From: Phaseolus vulgaris | Lineage: Eukaryota > Streptophyta > Magnoliopsida > Fabales > Fabaceae | Reading direction: 5' to 3' | Assembly: GCF_000499845.2 (NCBI RefSeq) | Contig: NC_023749.2 | Span: 26,036,195-26,100,194 of the forward strand | Length of the DNA: 64,000 nucleotides | Shown here: positions 31,576-42,239 of the stretch, in pieces | How the letters are laid out: every line of letters starts with the position of its first letter | Position numbering within the stretch: position 1 is the first letter of the stretch | The notes under the pieces: model-generated | The model's database searches: none | Seen by the model: the letters and a program-made list of their open reading frames with translations, nothing else | Told to the model about the DNA's origin: nothing | Program-made: the position numbers and the translations under genes

Positions 31576-31839
31576 AGTAGTTTCAGTTAAAGCAGTTTTC
31601 CAAGGGGCACTCTTTAAGAAGTAGTTTCAGTTAAAACAGTTTTATCAAAGTTTCCAAGTTATTTAAGTTCGCATGCTTACCGTTTTAAGTTTTCAGAAAA
31701 AATACCTTATCGCTTTTATGAGATTTAAGGCAACAGTTTAAAGATTATGGCATGCATTCAGTACAAGGTTTTAAAGCATAATGTTTTAACTCCTTATCGC
31801 CATATGGCGATCGGAGGCACAAGTGTGAAGTTTTTTAGT

Positions 31840-32056
31840 CCTCCTCGCCGTGAGCGAGCGCAGGCGAGAAGAGTTTGGAAAGACCTTCCTCGCTGTAAGC
31901 GAGTGTAGGCGAGAAAAGTTGAGAAAGACCTTCCTCGCCGTAAGCGAGTGTAGGCGAGAAGAGTTTAAAGAAGACCTTCCTTGCCGTAAGCGAGTATAGG
32001 TGAGAAGAGTTTAAAAAGACCTTCCTCGCCGTGAGCGGGTGCAGGCGAGAAGAGAT
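31840..32056 (+). repeat. E5 hairpin tandem array 1, about 46-bp unit, 5 copies
   Basis: Unit CTTCCTCGCCGTAAGCGAGT + GTAGGCGAGAAGAGTTTA. CTCGCC and GGCGAG within each unit can pair. Confidence 0.85.
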
Positions 32057-32414
32057 TAAGATACATTTGTCTTAGTTTTTTCCTTCCATGTAAAATCAAA
32101 GATCAAAGAAGAGAACCAAGATGGCGTCGCCAGAATAAGGCATTGCCAAGACAAGGCGTCGCCGAGATAGTGATACCAAGAACAGGTATCACTAGAACAA
32201 AGCATCGCCAGAAGTAGGCGTTGTAGCCAGATAATCAATCAGAAGTCAAGTTTAGAGCAAGATAACAGGTATGTTCATCATAAGTCAAAATCCAATTTAT
32301 CGAAGTTTCCCAGTTATTGAGTTTGCATGATTGTCATTTTAAGTTTTCAAAGAAAAGACTTTGTCGTCCTTGTGTAATTTAGGGCAGATTCAAATCGCAT
32401 GCATTCAGTCCAAA
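32057..32414. other. E5 spacer between arrays 1 and 2
   Basis: Contains gcgtcgcc/catcgcc-type scattered motifs (32120-32225). It also has a second copy of a gtttcccagttattgag/catgattgtcattttaagt segment that resembles 31655-31720. No gene. Confidence 0.45.
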
Positions 32415-32698
32415 GTTTTAAGACCTCATCGTCACCTCGCGATCGGAGGCAAAAGTATAAAGTTTTAAGCCCTCATCGCCAGTTGGCGATCGGAGGTAAA
32501 GGTTAAGTTTTAAGTCTTCATCGCTGCTTGGCGATTGGAGGCACAAGTCAAGTTTTAAGTCCTCACCGCCACTCGGCGATTGGAGGCACAAATTAAGTTT
32601 TTAAGTCCTCATCGCCACCTAGCGATCGGAGGCACAAGTATAAAGTTTTTAAGTTCTTGTCGCCACCTGGCAATTGGAGGTGAAAGTTAAGTTTTAAG
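32415..32698 (+). repeat. E5 tandem array 2, about 46-bp unit, 6 copies
   Basis: Unit CCTCATCGCCACTTGGCGAT + CGGAGGCACAAGT + AAGTTTTAAGT. TCGCC..GGCGA forms a short stem in each unit. A related single unit stands earlier at 31795-31840. Confidence 0.85.
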
Positions 32699-32862
32699 TC
32701 CTACTCGCCTAGAACGAGTATAGGCGAGAACAAAATAAAAAGTCCTACTCGCCTAGAGCGAGTATAGGCGAGAACAGATCAGAAGTCCTACTCGCCTAGA
32801 ACGAGTTTAGGAGAGAACAGATTAAGAAGTCCTACTCGCCAAGAACGAGTATAGGCGAGAGT
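32699..32862 (+). repeat. E5 hairpin tandem array 3, about 44-bp unit, 4 copies
   Basis: Unit CCTACTCGCCTAGAACGAGT + ATAGGCGAGAACAGATTAAG. Pairing CTCGCCTA..TAGGCGAG gives an 8-bp stem. Confidence 0.85.
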
Positions 32863-32984
32863 TCAGAGCAAGATGACAGATATGTACAGTATGAGTTAAA
32901 ATCCGGGCGCCTAGTCCTTGAGCAGGGGTTAAGGGATTCCTTCGGGACGCCCCCTCCTCAAGTATGAATAGCTAGCCCCGGTAC

Positions 32985-33335
32985 CAGAGAAAGTCTGCCT
33001 CACCCTCGAGTGAGTTCAGGCAAGATGAGATTGAAAGTCCTCAGTGCATCCAGGGGAAAGGTAGCCCTGGGCAAGTTGAGGCACCAGAGAAAGTCCTCCT
33101 CACCCTCGAGTGAGTTCACGCAAGATGAGATTGAAAGTCTTCAGTGCATCCAGGCAGACCCCTGGGCAAGTTTAGGCACCAGAGAAAGTCCTTCTCACCG
33201 TCGAGCGAGTTCAGGCAAGATAAAGTCCTTCTCGCCGTCGAGCGAGTTCAGGCCAGATAAAGTCCTTCTCGCCGTCGAGCGAGTTCAGGCCAGATAAAGT
33301 CCTTCTCACCTCAGAGTGAGTTCAGGCAAGAACAG
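32985..33335 (+). repeat. E5 tandem array 4, nested units of about 40 and 113 bp
   Basis: Core AAGTCCTTCTCGCCGTCGAG + CGAGTTCAGGC. Three short units at 33180-33300 follow two long units (33000-33190) that add a cagtgcatccagg segment. Confidence 0.8.
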
Positions 33336-33402
33336 AGTACAAGACCTCTTTGCTTAAGCAAATTGAGGCAAGTTCGAAAGTCCTCAGTGCAGAACCAGGC
33401 CG

Positions 33403-34165
33403 ACAAAGTTTTAGGCGATGACCTAGAAATACACATGTCACTTGGCAGATCAGGCAAGCGAGATTTGAGATACTAAATATGACTCTCGCCTACTGCTCAG
33501 TAAGTAATTTCGTGCCAAATGTTATTGCTATAGACTAACCGTTTGTTAAAGATAAGTCGATTGCCAGAAAATTAAGCATCAGTTTGTGCCAAGTTAATTG
33601 GGTTGAGAGAAACCAACCAAGTTATCAGGTGATCACACAACAGATAAGTTATCAGGGGGTAAGAAGTCACAGGGTGGCTGAGGTAGGTCCGTAAAAGACA
33701 CCTCACTACCCAGATCAAGTCGTTTCAGATTAAAGGCTCAGGGAAGGCAGAGGGGGTCCGTTAAAGGCAGCTCTCCTCCCAGATTGATAGTTCAAGATAT
33801 GAAGCCGCTCCCCAGAGGACGGCTTGGCAGATAAAAAGGAAAATAGCATCCAAAGAAGCCCGCGACTTTGTGATTGAAGCTCGAAAGAAGAAGTACACGG
33901 CGAGAACTAAGTTAGCAGAGTTTGAGGCGATGACATAGAAATGCGCATGGCATTTGGAATAAGGCGAGCTAGATTTCAGATACTAAGAATGACCCACGCC
34001 TACTGCCCATTAAGTGATTTTGCGTTAAATGTTATTGTTATAAACTAATAGTTTGTCCAGTTAAGTTGATTTTCACAGAGCTAAGCACCAGTTGGCGCTA
34101 AGTCGATTTCTTTAAAGCAAGAGTTAGTCAGTTATATCAGATGATTACACAGCAGATAAAAGCGA
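33403..34165 (+). repeat. E5 diverged direct duplication, about 245 bp
   Basis: 33403-33650 and 33920-34165 share gcgatgacctagaaat/gcgatgacatagaaat, ctcgcctactgctca/cacgcctactgccca and caaatgttattgctatagac/taaatgttattgttataaac. Between them are ggtccgtaaaag and ggtccgttaaag repeats. No coding frame is evident. Confidence 0.75.
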
Positions 34166-34251
34166 AACCATGCGCACATTTATATGTATTGAAGAAGAAA
34201 ATGGAACAGTGAACTTCTTAGTCTTTTTGCTGAAAACAAGTTATCAGCTCA

Positions 34252-34266
34252 AGACTAGGGGGCTTG
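34252..34266 (+). promoter_or_regulatory. E5 polypurine tract
   Basis: GACTAGGGGGCTTG directly before the 3' LTR, matching the tracts of E2 and E3. Confidence 0.7.
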
Positions 34267-34828
34267 TGTACCGTCCAGGTCATCGGGTGTGATGACGTGG
34301 ACAAGAGAAAGGTAGGTGGTCAAGAAGTCAACAGTCAACGTATAGTCAACATAGTCAACGTAGTCGCCGTATGTAGAAGCGGCGTTCTTCAGTATAAATA
34401 ATCGGTTATCGCCGAGATGTGTCACTGCCAAGATGGATCATCGCCCATCGCCCAAGAGAAGCATCGCGCAAAGTAAGACATCGCCCTAAAGTTGGGTGGC
34501 GGCACTGTGGGACCCTCCGCACAGAATAAATGATCGAGTCAAAGGGGCACGTGGCAATGCCCACGTGCTCATTAAAGATATCCAGGGAAGGCTGCATGCA
34601 TGACACGTGATTAGTTAGGGCACCCACAAAGTATGATGGCGCGAGAGATACAATGCTCAAGTTAGAGCCCAAGTGGCCATAAGGTTATACATTGCACTCC
34701 AGATAAGGGAAGTCCATGGGCCGGATACGCTAAGATCCTAAAGATAGCGGCACAAGGAACTTCTCCAAGGAACCCTAGATAATAGCAAGCAACGCAGAGG
34801 TAAACCCTAGTTTTTCACCTATATAAAG
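34267..34828 (+). repeat. E5 3' LTR, left part
   Basis: Matches 16855-17409 of the 5' LTR up to the TATA box CTATATAAAG, where the gag-only element is inserted. Confidence 0.92.
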
Positions 34829-35469
34829 TGATGGAAAAACGATCTTCTTCTAGTAATGATCTTTGTAATTTCTTCTTTGGATGAATGATGAAGGAGATAT
34901 GATGAGCGGAAGCATTAAAGAAACTCAAGAGGAGTTTCCATGGATTGAAGTGGAGTAGGAATTTGGGAGAGTGAGAGGTGAGGCCAACTCACTAGGAAAG
35001 AGTCTAGACTAAGTCTTGAAGGAGACTAACCTAGGGAGAACTTAAGAACAAGTAGAATGGCCAAAATTAGGCAGCATTTCATTACTAATTCAAAGTTAAA
35101 GAAATACATGTATAAGAGACTCCTATTTATAGGATAAAGTCTCTCAAAAACTCTCAAATGAGAGTGTGACAAGTGTCACCACCTTATTGGTGCAAATCCT
35201 CTCCATTAAGGAGAAGACATGTGGAGACTCATGCCTTCCTTGCCTACATTTCTATTTGCACCCCTCTTTTACTATTTTACACATTACTTTGTTTTCTATT
35301 TACATCTTTCTCTACTTTGGCCCAAAATAGAAGGCCCAAAACTTCCTAACTACTCTATACAATTTTTATAAGGCTAAGAAGAAGAAAAAGACTTTACAAA
35401 CTCTTCATTAAAACTCGATCTTCGTCTATCTTCTTGGCCGAAAGTTTTGAGGCTGGACGGTTTCCATCA
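34829..35469 (-). repeat. Gag-only element 3' LTR
   Basis: TGATGGAAAAACG to GGTTTCCATCA. TATA box CTATAAATAG on minus at 35123-35132. One difference from the other LTR seen by eye (gaaggccc/gaagaccc). Confidence 0.93.
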
Positions 35470-35490
35470 TCCCCTCCCTCTTGAAAAGGA
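35470..35490 (-). promoter_or_regulatory. Gag-only element polypurine tract
   Basis: AAGAGGGAGGGGA on minus abutting the 3' LTR; typical position and composition. Confidence 0.75.
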
Positions 35491-35514
35491 TCTGTCCTCA
35501 GATCTGAATGATGC

Positions 35515-36702
35515 TCAATGACAGCAACCTCTGTTTATTTGATGTTTTCCTCCTGGGTCAAATGTCAATCTACAATAAACATCAAACAAACATGAGATAA
35601 ATTTCTTTTTTAAAAGAAAATTAAAACAAAAGAAAACTAAACAAAAATAAGGCCCTTTATCTTTAAATTTCTTTTTAAAGAAAAACATAAGGCCCCTTTC
35701 AAAAGTATTTTTGTTCACTTTGTGTTGTTTATTGCCCAAGCTAGGCAACAACATCACAAAGTTTGGTTTTTGAGATTTTTGTAAAGAAGAATGGACATTA
35801 TATAATTGAAAAGAAGAGTTCAAAGTATTGCAATCCCCCTTTAAGGATTCTTTCTCAGCCATGCTTTGAGGGAGTGTCATAAAAGGTTCTTCTTCTTCGT
35901 GGGTTTCCTCTTCTTCCTTTTCAATCAAACATTCTTCTGGTTCAGCTCCAAACATAGATTTTTCTTCAAGCACATCCTCACAAGGGTTTTCTAGAGAAGA
36001 TAAAATGTTATCAATATATGATTCAACTCCAGAAAAAGAGTTTTTTATACTTTCTTTTTCTATCATCACTTTTTCTCTCTTTTCTTTCTCTTCTCTATCT
36101 TTCCTTTCGTTGTCCTCTCTTTCCCTTTTCTCCTTCTCTTCTTTCTTTCTGACAAGAGCTTGAAATTTTTCTCTAAACTCCTTTTCTCTTCTAACATATT
36201 CTTTTTCTCTGTATATAAAATTTCTTCCTTTTTCTACAAGCTCTTTCATTTCTTCTCTAAGCTTTTTCTTTTTCACATATGAAGGTGGAACAAACTTTCT
36301 TCTCATACACATCTTCAATTCATCCCAATTAAGTACTTCTGATTTTCTGCCATTTGTAACATCAGTTTCCCTTTTGGTCCACCAAGACCTAGCATATTCT
36401 TGAAAACTTAGGGTAGCCATGGAAAATATGCTAAATTCATCCAATTGATGTTTTTCAAAGATTTGATCAACTTTTGTTTCCCATTCTAAATATGCTTCAA
36501 CATTTTTATTTCCATCAAAGTAAGGAATGTATATTTCAGGCTCGGTAGAATAACATAAACTTCTAAGCTCAAAACGCATCCCTTCCTTTTTTTGATAATG
36601 AGGATTATAAATCTTTCTACTATGACAAGAAGTATACATAGACATATTAAGCTTTGTATTTAAAAGATTTTTCACAAGAAGGAAAGTGAGTTTAGCACAC
36701 AA
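35515..36702 (-). CDS. Gag-like protein of the gag-only element
   Basis: 395 codons, minus strand, uninterrupted. Residues about 60-150 hold a gag-type domain (YFDGNKNVEAYLEWETK, FQEYARSWWTK, KFVPPSYVKKK) comparable to YLDWEAKCEQIFE and RFVPPHFRKD in the A/B element. Next is a highly charged Lys/Glu/Arg stretch, probably coiled coil (about 155-215), then an acidic section (EKEEEETHEEEEP). The tail FDPGGKHQINRGCCH looks like the C-terminal end of a gypsy pol, so gag and pol-end sequences appear fused after loss of the enzymes. There is no zinc knuckle. It probably supplies or modifies capsid for packaging; the true start could be a later Met (MSMYTS or MRFELR). Confidence 0.75.
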   Translation of the reverse strand: MCAKLTFLLVKNLLNTKLNMSMYTSCHSRKIYNPHYQKKEGMRFELRSLCYSTEPEIYIPYFDGNKNVEAYLEWETKVDQIFEKHQLDEFSIFSMATLSFQEYARSWWTKRETDVTNGRKSEVLNWDELKMCMRRKFVPPSYVKKKKLREEMKELVEKGRNFIYREKEYVRREKEFREKFQALVRKKEEKEKREREDNERKDREEKEKREKVMIEKESIKNSFSGVESYIDNILSSLENPCEDVLEEKSMFGAEPEECLIEKEEEETHEEEEPFMTLPQSMAEKESLKGDCNTLNSSFQLYNVHSSLQKSQKPNFVMLLPSLGNKQHKVNKNTFERGLMFFFKKKFKDKGPYFCLVFFCFNFLLKKKFISCLFDVYCRLTFDPGGKHQINRGCCH

Positions 36703-39612
36703 GGTAAATTCCCAGGAAAGAGAGGTGGGTCACAATGGACACTCTTAAGTACCAAGTCTTTCCTAGCCAGAACTTATCCCAATGCACTTCACAAATCTCC
36801 TTCCAATGAAAACTTCTTCAACACAAACAAAGAGTTTTCTAAAGAAAGAAACTAAAAGAAAGCTTTTAAAATCTAAGAATTTAAATTGCAAAAATTTAAA
36901 CTAGACGACTCCTAATGGTGAGGCTTGTTGGCACTTGTGAACCTTCAAGACACACTCACCGTCTAAAGCGTGTATCTAATAAGAAAATTAAAGAAAACTT
37001 GTAGGAGATGGAAGAACACCAAAGGCTCTTCCAAGACACCTAAAGTAAAGATAATGGCCAAATTACAAAACAATTGAAATCACACAAAATTTTAAAAAAA
37101 AAATAATCTTCAAAGTTCTCTTCTCTTCTCTCACAAGTGTTTCTCTCCAAGCCTTTACTTGTTTGTCCTCCAAAGGTGAGTACCCCTTGCAAAGTCCTTT
37201 GCCTTCTCTTAGGATGCTACCTAGAAGTTAGCTCAATTCTCACAAAGAACAAATTCAAGGTATATTCCACTTCAAGAGGTCAATAATAAAAAGCAATAAA
37301 AGCTCAATTTGAAGAGTGAAACTCAAAGGAGATTAGAGATGACAAACACAAAGATTATGCATAAAATCAAGACAAGCAAGAAATTAAAGGTTTTCAAGAA
37401 AGTAGGCACTCAAAAGAAGCACCTAAAGATTGGCACTAGAATTGGATTAAAAAAAGAAAAATAAAGAATGATGAAAATTCTTAGTGGACCATGAAATCCA
37501 AAATGTTTTGGCCCAAAATGCAATTGGGCAGAATTTGTTTCCACTTTTCTAATCCCAATCTCGCGGGTCCCACAGAAAGTCCTCAATTGCTGAATTCTTT
37601 CATCAAAATCCCGCTTCAATACTGCACCGTTTCTGCTTGTGTGCCAATATTCAATTCTTCAAAAAGCACTATTCAGCAAATCATGGACCCCACCATGTGA
37701 ATGCCAATTTCTTGCCAAATTGAACAACTTCACGTACTGGCAGCCACCTATACTTTGCTATTTCCAAATTACTTCTTGCAGATCCGCACCAAATTTCGTC
37801 AATTGCCACCACCAGAATTTGCTTTCTAAATAAATTGAATTGCCGCTTGAACACTACACCATTATCCCCACAAGAGTAATTATTGGCACTAATTCAACTC
37901 ATCACTCCACTGGTTCTGCACATACTTCCCAATTTTGACCCAAAGTGCAACTTCAAAAGCAAATTAAACACTAACTGTGTTCCAGAATCAACTAAATTGT
38001 TGTTAATTCAATTCCAATTCAGCACTGCAATTAAACCAATCATTCATAATACCATCGTAAAACTGAAATACAGTACAAATTTAGCTACTGCACTAGGAAT
38101 CACAAATTCAAAGTCAAGTGATTAAAGCCATGAAATCTGCAATAAAACTTTGCACCAAGAGCAGAAAACCAATGCCACTTGAGTCAAATAATTTGCACCG
38201 TTTTCAGCTGCACCGGACAACTCCAAATTTATGTTTTAGAGTTGCAATCATCCTCAACACAGTGGTCTGAACCAATTGCTTGTGCCAGAAACACTAATTC
38301 AAAAATCTGCTACGACTTAAATTCTTGCACCAGAATTCTGCACCATAACCGCTAAACAAGAATTTAATCCAAACCAATGAACGTCCAAATCTCACTCTTG
38401 TACATAACCGATTCCAATCATAGATTTCCAAAATCGCTCCAAAAAGAAATGAAGAACCAGATGAACGCAAAAGCAGAATCACAAATCTTCGGAATCGGAA
38501 GTGAAGCGGAAGAAGAACTTACATGAATAAATTTATCCTTCACTGTTTTAATTCTTCGATTTTCGATTCACCAAACCAACTCGATCGTGATTCAAACAGA
38601 TTTCTCCGATCGTCTTCTCCGTTCACCGGTTTCGCTGGAAAACGCCACTGCCGTTCGCCGATCAACACTGTAAAACTGCCGTTTGCAAATTAACAACGCA
38701 CCGTTTCTATTGGATTTTGGCGGAAAAACGCACAACCTCCGTTCGCGATTCTGAACCGCTTAAGGTCGTCGTCTCCGATTAAGTTTGTCTTCTTCGATTA
38801 AGCTTCTCCAAGAGATGAACACAAGAAGAAACGAACCAAAATGCACGAAAATTTTGTTGTGCGTACCTTCAAAAATCCTTTGCGCACCACAGATTTCATT
38901 CATACCAGAGTTCTTCCGATTCCAACTTCATGAATGCTTAGAAGATGAAGAACAACAACACAAATCGCAGAGAAAATTTGAGGAAAATCTGAAAATCTGA
39001 ACCAAATCTGCTATTCGTACCTCTGGCTACACTGCCGCACCAAAGAACTAATGAGATCTCCAAACAGATCCAGATTACTCTTCACACCTTGAAATTTCTT
39101 TTCGAACCACGAACAATTTTCGGAAAAATTTTCGAGAATTTTCGAAAATGAATTTTGAGAGAATGATAATGGAAACCTAACTCAAAGAAAATTGCTAATG
39201 ATCTAGTAGCAATTTATGAACTCAAATATGAAAATCAAAAGCACTCAAGAGCTCTAATCTATGAAGAAATTTGAAAAAAAAAAATTTCAAAAAGTTCAAC
39301 TAATGGAGTTTATGACAAATTTGGACTAAACATGACTCTAGACAAAACATATATGATTATAAAATCAAAATGACTCAATTATATGAAAATTTCACCGAAC
39401 AAATTTGAAGAAAACTCAAAAAATTCAAAAGCACACATGAACATGAACACAAGAACACCTAAAAGCACATACATGAAGGTTCAAGTAAGAACAATTAATT
39501 TGAACCGAACAAAAAGACAAAAAAACACAAAATCAATCGGTAAACATTCAAGACAATCAAGAACATTATGAACAACACGGAATTTAGAAAAAAATAGAAG
39601 AAGATCTTACAA
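36703..39612. other. Gag-only element leader, non-coding
   Basis: About 2.9 kb of AT-rich sequence between the primer site and gag with no long frame. 36694-36773 is shared in inverted orientation with E5. 37370-37460 (aagaaagtaggcact, gcactagaattgg) resembles the leader of element A near 45230-45290, which suggests common ancestry. 38500-38800 is locally more GC-rich. Confidence 0.6.
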
Positions 39613-39630
39613 CCATAGCTCTGAATACCA
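39613..39630 (-). promoter_or_regulatory. Gag-only element primer binding site
   Basis: TGGTATTCAGAGCTATGG on minus, two bases inside the LTR. It is the tRNA-iMet-type site TGGTATCAGAGC with one extra T. Confidence 0.75.
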
Positions 39631-39632
39631 AA

Positions 39633-40273
39633 TGATGGAAAAACGATCTTCTTCTAGTAATGATCTTTGTAATTTCTTCTTTGGATGAATGATGAAGGAG
39701 ATATGATGAGCGGAAGCATTAAAGAAACTCAAGAGGAGTTTCCATGGATTGAAGTGGAGTAGGAATTTGGGAGAGTGAGAGGTGAGGCCAACTCACTAGG
39801 AAAGAGTCTAGACTAAGTCTTGAAGGAGACTAACCTAGGGAGAACTTAAGAACAAGTAGAATGGCCAAAATTAGGCAGCATTTCATTACTAATTCAAAGT
39901 TAAAGAAATACATGTATAAGAGACTCCTATTTATAGGATAAAGTCTCTCAAAAACTCTCAAATGAGAGTGTGACAAGTGTCACCACCTTATTGGTGCAAA
40001 TCCTCTCCATTAAGGAGAAGACATGTGGAGACTCATGCCTTCCTTGCCTACATTTCTATTTGCACCCCTCTTTTACTATTTTACACATTACTTTGTTTTC
40101 TATTTACATCTTTCTCTACTTTGGCCCAAAATAGAAGACCCAAAACTTCCTAACTACTCTATACAATTTTTATAAGGCTAAGAAGAAGAAAAAGACTTTA
40201 CAAACTCTTCATTAAAACTCGATCTTCGTCTATCTTCTTGGCCGAAAGTTTTGAGGCTGGACGGTTTCCATCA
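39633..40273 (-). repeat. Gag-only element 5' LTR
   Basis: Practically identical to 34829-35469, same length. Followed by TSD taaag and the rest of the E5 LTR. Confidence 0.93.
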
Positions 40274-40278
40274 TAAAG

Positions 40279-40591
40279 GGCACGAAGATCCCTAGTAAGG
40301 TACGCTTTCATAGTTATACAGAGCACTAAACCCTAGTTGTTCTTGACGGCACACCCAGCTGTGAGCACAAGGTAATTAGGGCAACACAGTTCCATTAATT
40401 GAGATAATCATACAATCTCTAGTCACTTTAGTGTTTCTCGCTAGCTGACTTGATCGTCGGAGTGCAAACGGCCGCGAGGGCGCCCCTTTGTTCTTCTTTT
40501 TCAGGTACTCGTAAACAAGGCAGAACGAAGGTGCTCTAGCTCGTGAGGACAAGCCACTCATAAAGACGACCTAGGTCAACCGGCAGGAACA
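40279..40591 (+). repeat. E5 3' LTR, right part
   Basis: Resumes at ggcacgaagatccctag (17409 on in the 5' LTR) and ends CCGGCAGGAACA, followed by TSD atata. It contains the conserved U5 core at 40430-40500. Confidence 0.92.
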
Positions 40592-40596
40592 ATATA

Positions 40597-40903
40597 TATA
40601 TCTAAAAAGTAATTTATGTCAACTATATTTTGCAATGCAGTTATTCACGGATCAAACACCATTGAATTCGGAAGGCATTTCATATGTCAGAGATTCTTGG
40701 TCCACATATTTCATAAATTTTTATAACTCTAGCATAGTTAATCAATAGTGTAGGTTTTATTATGTAATTTGATTACTTGTAAATGTACATTTTGATTCTC
40801 TCAATTTATCTCTATATTTCTGTATTTTTCTGGTTGGGTTTGATCATTATGTAGGTTAATTTATATGGTTTAGGGACAATACAAATTGCACTTTAAAAAA
40901 AAA
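40597..40903. other. AT-rich spacer right of E5
   Basis: Nothing recognisable: no frame, no repeat seen, one A-run before the CACTA-like remnant. Confidence 0.5.
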
Positions 40904-41278
40904 CACTATTTACAAATGCAGGTATTTACCAAAGCCGCATTTGTAAATCAAAAAACAAGATTCCAAAGCCGCATTTGTAAATGTGATTTACGAATGCGGC
41001 TATTACCAAAGCCGCATTTGTAAATGTGATTTACGAATGCGGCTATTACTAGAGCCGCATTCGTAAATCTTAAACCCCTAAAACCCTCAGCTCATTCAGA
41101 AGAATATACAAATGCGGCTATTTGAAATAACCGCATTCGTAAATCGCATTTACAAATGCGGCTCTATAGCCGCATTTGTATCTCTCTGATTTACGAATGC
41201 GTGTTGATCAAATGCGGCTCTATAGCCGCATTTGTAAATGTAAAATAGCCGCATTTGATTAGCATTTCTGCGCTAGTG
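40904..41278. mobile_element. CACTA-like (En/Spm) remnant with subterminal repeats
   Basis: The right end reads CACTAGCGCAGAAATG on minus, a typical CACTA terminus. Inward lie about a dozen copies of AAATGCGGCTAT / ATAGCCGCATTTGTAAAT in both orientations. The left end (cactatttacaaatgc) begins with CACTA but does not continue as a matching inverted repeat, and no 3-bp TSD is obvious (right flank cta). It is either a small deletion derivative with a decayed left end or a truncated end; there is no transposase. Confidence 0.6.
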
Positions 41279-42239
41279 CTATAAACCATCCTAATAGTTT
41301 GAAACTAAAAACTCTGGACCTTACACTAGGAAACTACTAATTTTCAAAAAATTGATAGTTATATAGCGACATAATTGGATTCCATTCAGCTACATTTAAT
41401 GATTTTCAGACCAGCTATGCAGAAAGCTTGCTTTAATTTTGTAGTTGCCACTACTACTAATCCAAATCCTACTATGCCACTATACTTCAATTGAATTCTC
41501 TCTAGCAGGGACTTTACTCAACAAAATCCTTCAGACAAAAGTTAAAGCAGTATGGACAACTTTAACAGACCATAGACAAGAAAATAAACAACCATATTCA
41601 AAACTAGTGGAGTTGTAAAGCATTTTATAAGTGGACCTCATTGAGAATATTCCATAAGCTTCACCTGCCCATGACCTAGAGTCACTAGCCTCCCTATGGA
41701 GTTGTGCATTGTTAAGAACCGTTAACAATTGACCTACTTATGCACTCTCCCATACAAATATGCTTCTTCTCCAATTTAATATCCATTCCCGTTCTATATT
41801 GTTGAACAAGGTGCTTTGATGCCTCTAAACCCAAGAGGAATGCTTGAAGACCTTGTTATTGGGTGTGTGTGTGTCTAGTAGTCTTTGAATTGTTCATTCA
41901 CTCTTTAAGATGATCCAAGGTTAATTAAATCTTAATCTTTTTGAAAATATTAGTTTTCTAAAGAATGTGAAATTTCAACCTATTGAAATGTCGATTCAAC
42001 CGGTTGTTTGACACTTAGCGGCTTTTAAAATGAGTTTGAAAAGCTTGGCTTTGTTTTGACTTTGCTGTCAAACTAATTCAATCAGTTGTTTCGAGAATTC
42101 AATTGGTTGTTTTTCTGAAAACCTTAACAGAACTTTGTTAAGTTGGTTAAACTTATTTTTAATGATCCTAACTGCTTTTAGATCTTAAATTAACTGCTTT
42201 GATCATTTGATTAGAGTATAAAAAGGTTTTTTTACGCTC
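41279..42239. other. Unassigned AT-rich sequence
   Basis: No long frame and no LTR features. A short GT run (41860-41872) and caaccggttg/caattggttg-like words near 41998-42110. It may be host spacer or an old element. Confidence 0.45.

Larger units (their letters stand above)
34829..40273 (-). mobile_element. Gag-only LTR retrotransposon (TR-GAG-like), young
   Basis: 5445 bp, LTRs 34829-35469 and 39633-40273 (641 bp each), TSD taaag (34824-34828 and 40274-40278). Minus orientation is shown by the primer site beside the right LTR and the purine tract (on minus) beside the left LTR. It has one long frame with a gag domain and no PR, RT or INT. This matches the TR-GAG class of non-autonomous elements, which would need pol proteins in trans. 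Confidence 0.88.
16855..40591 (+). mobile_element. E5: non-autonomous Tat derivative hosting E2 and a gag-only element
   Basis: LTRs at 16855-17722 and 34267-34828 plus 40279-40591, with TSD atata (16850-16854 and 40592-40596). Without the two nested elements it is about 7.1 kb. The primer site matches E1-E3. Only a damaged gag start (17858 on) and a 30-codon pre-RT scrap (31486 on) remain of the coding region. The remainder is tandem-repeat DNA and unidentified sequence. This fits a large non-autonomous derivative that would depend on a related Tat element. Confidence 0.88.

Noticed and set aside
31840..33335. CRISPR-like regular repeats with palindromic cores
   Set aside because: Units abut or differ gradually, there are no unique spacers, and the setting is a plant retrotransposon 3' region.
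35515..36702. Host gene for a charged, coiled-coil protein
   Set aside because: It lies between two near-identical LTRs with a TSD, and its N-terminal half carries a gag-type domain.
38785..39000. Short frames in the gag-only element leader
   Set aside because: Below 75 codons, AT-rich, no motif and no support from a second copy.
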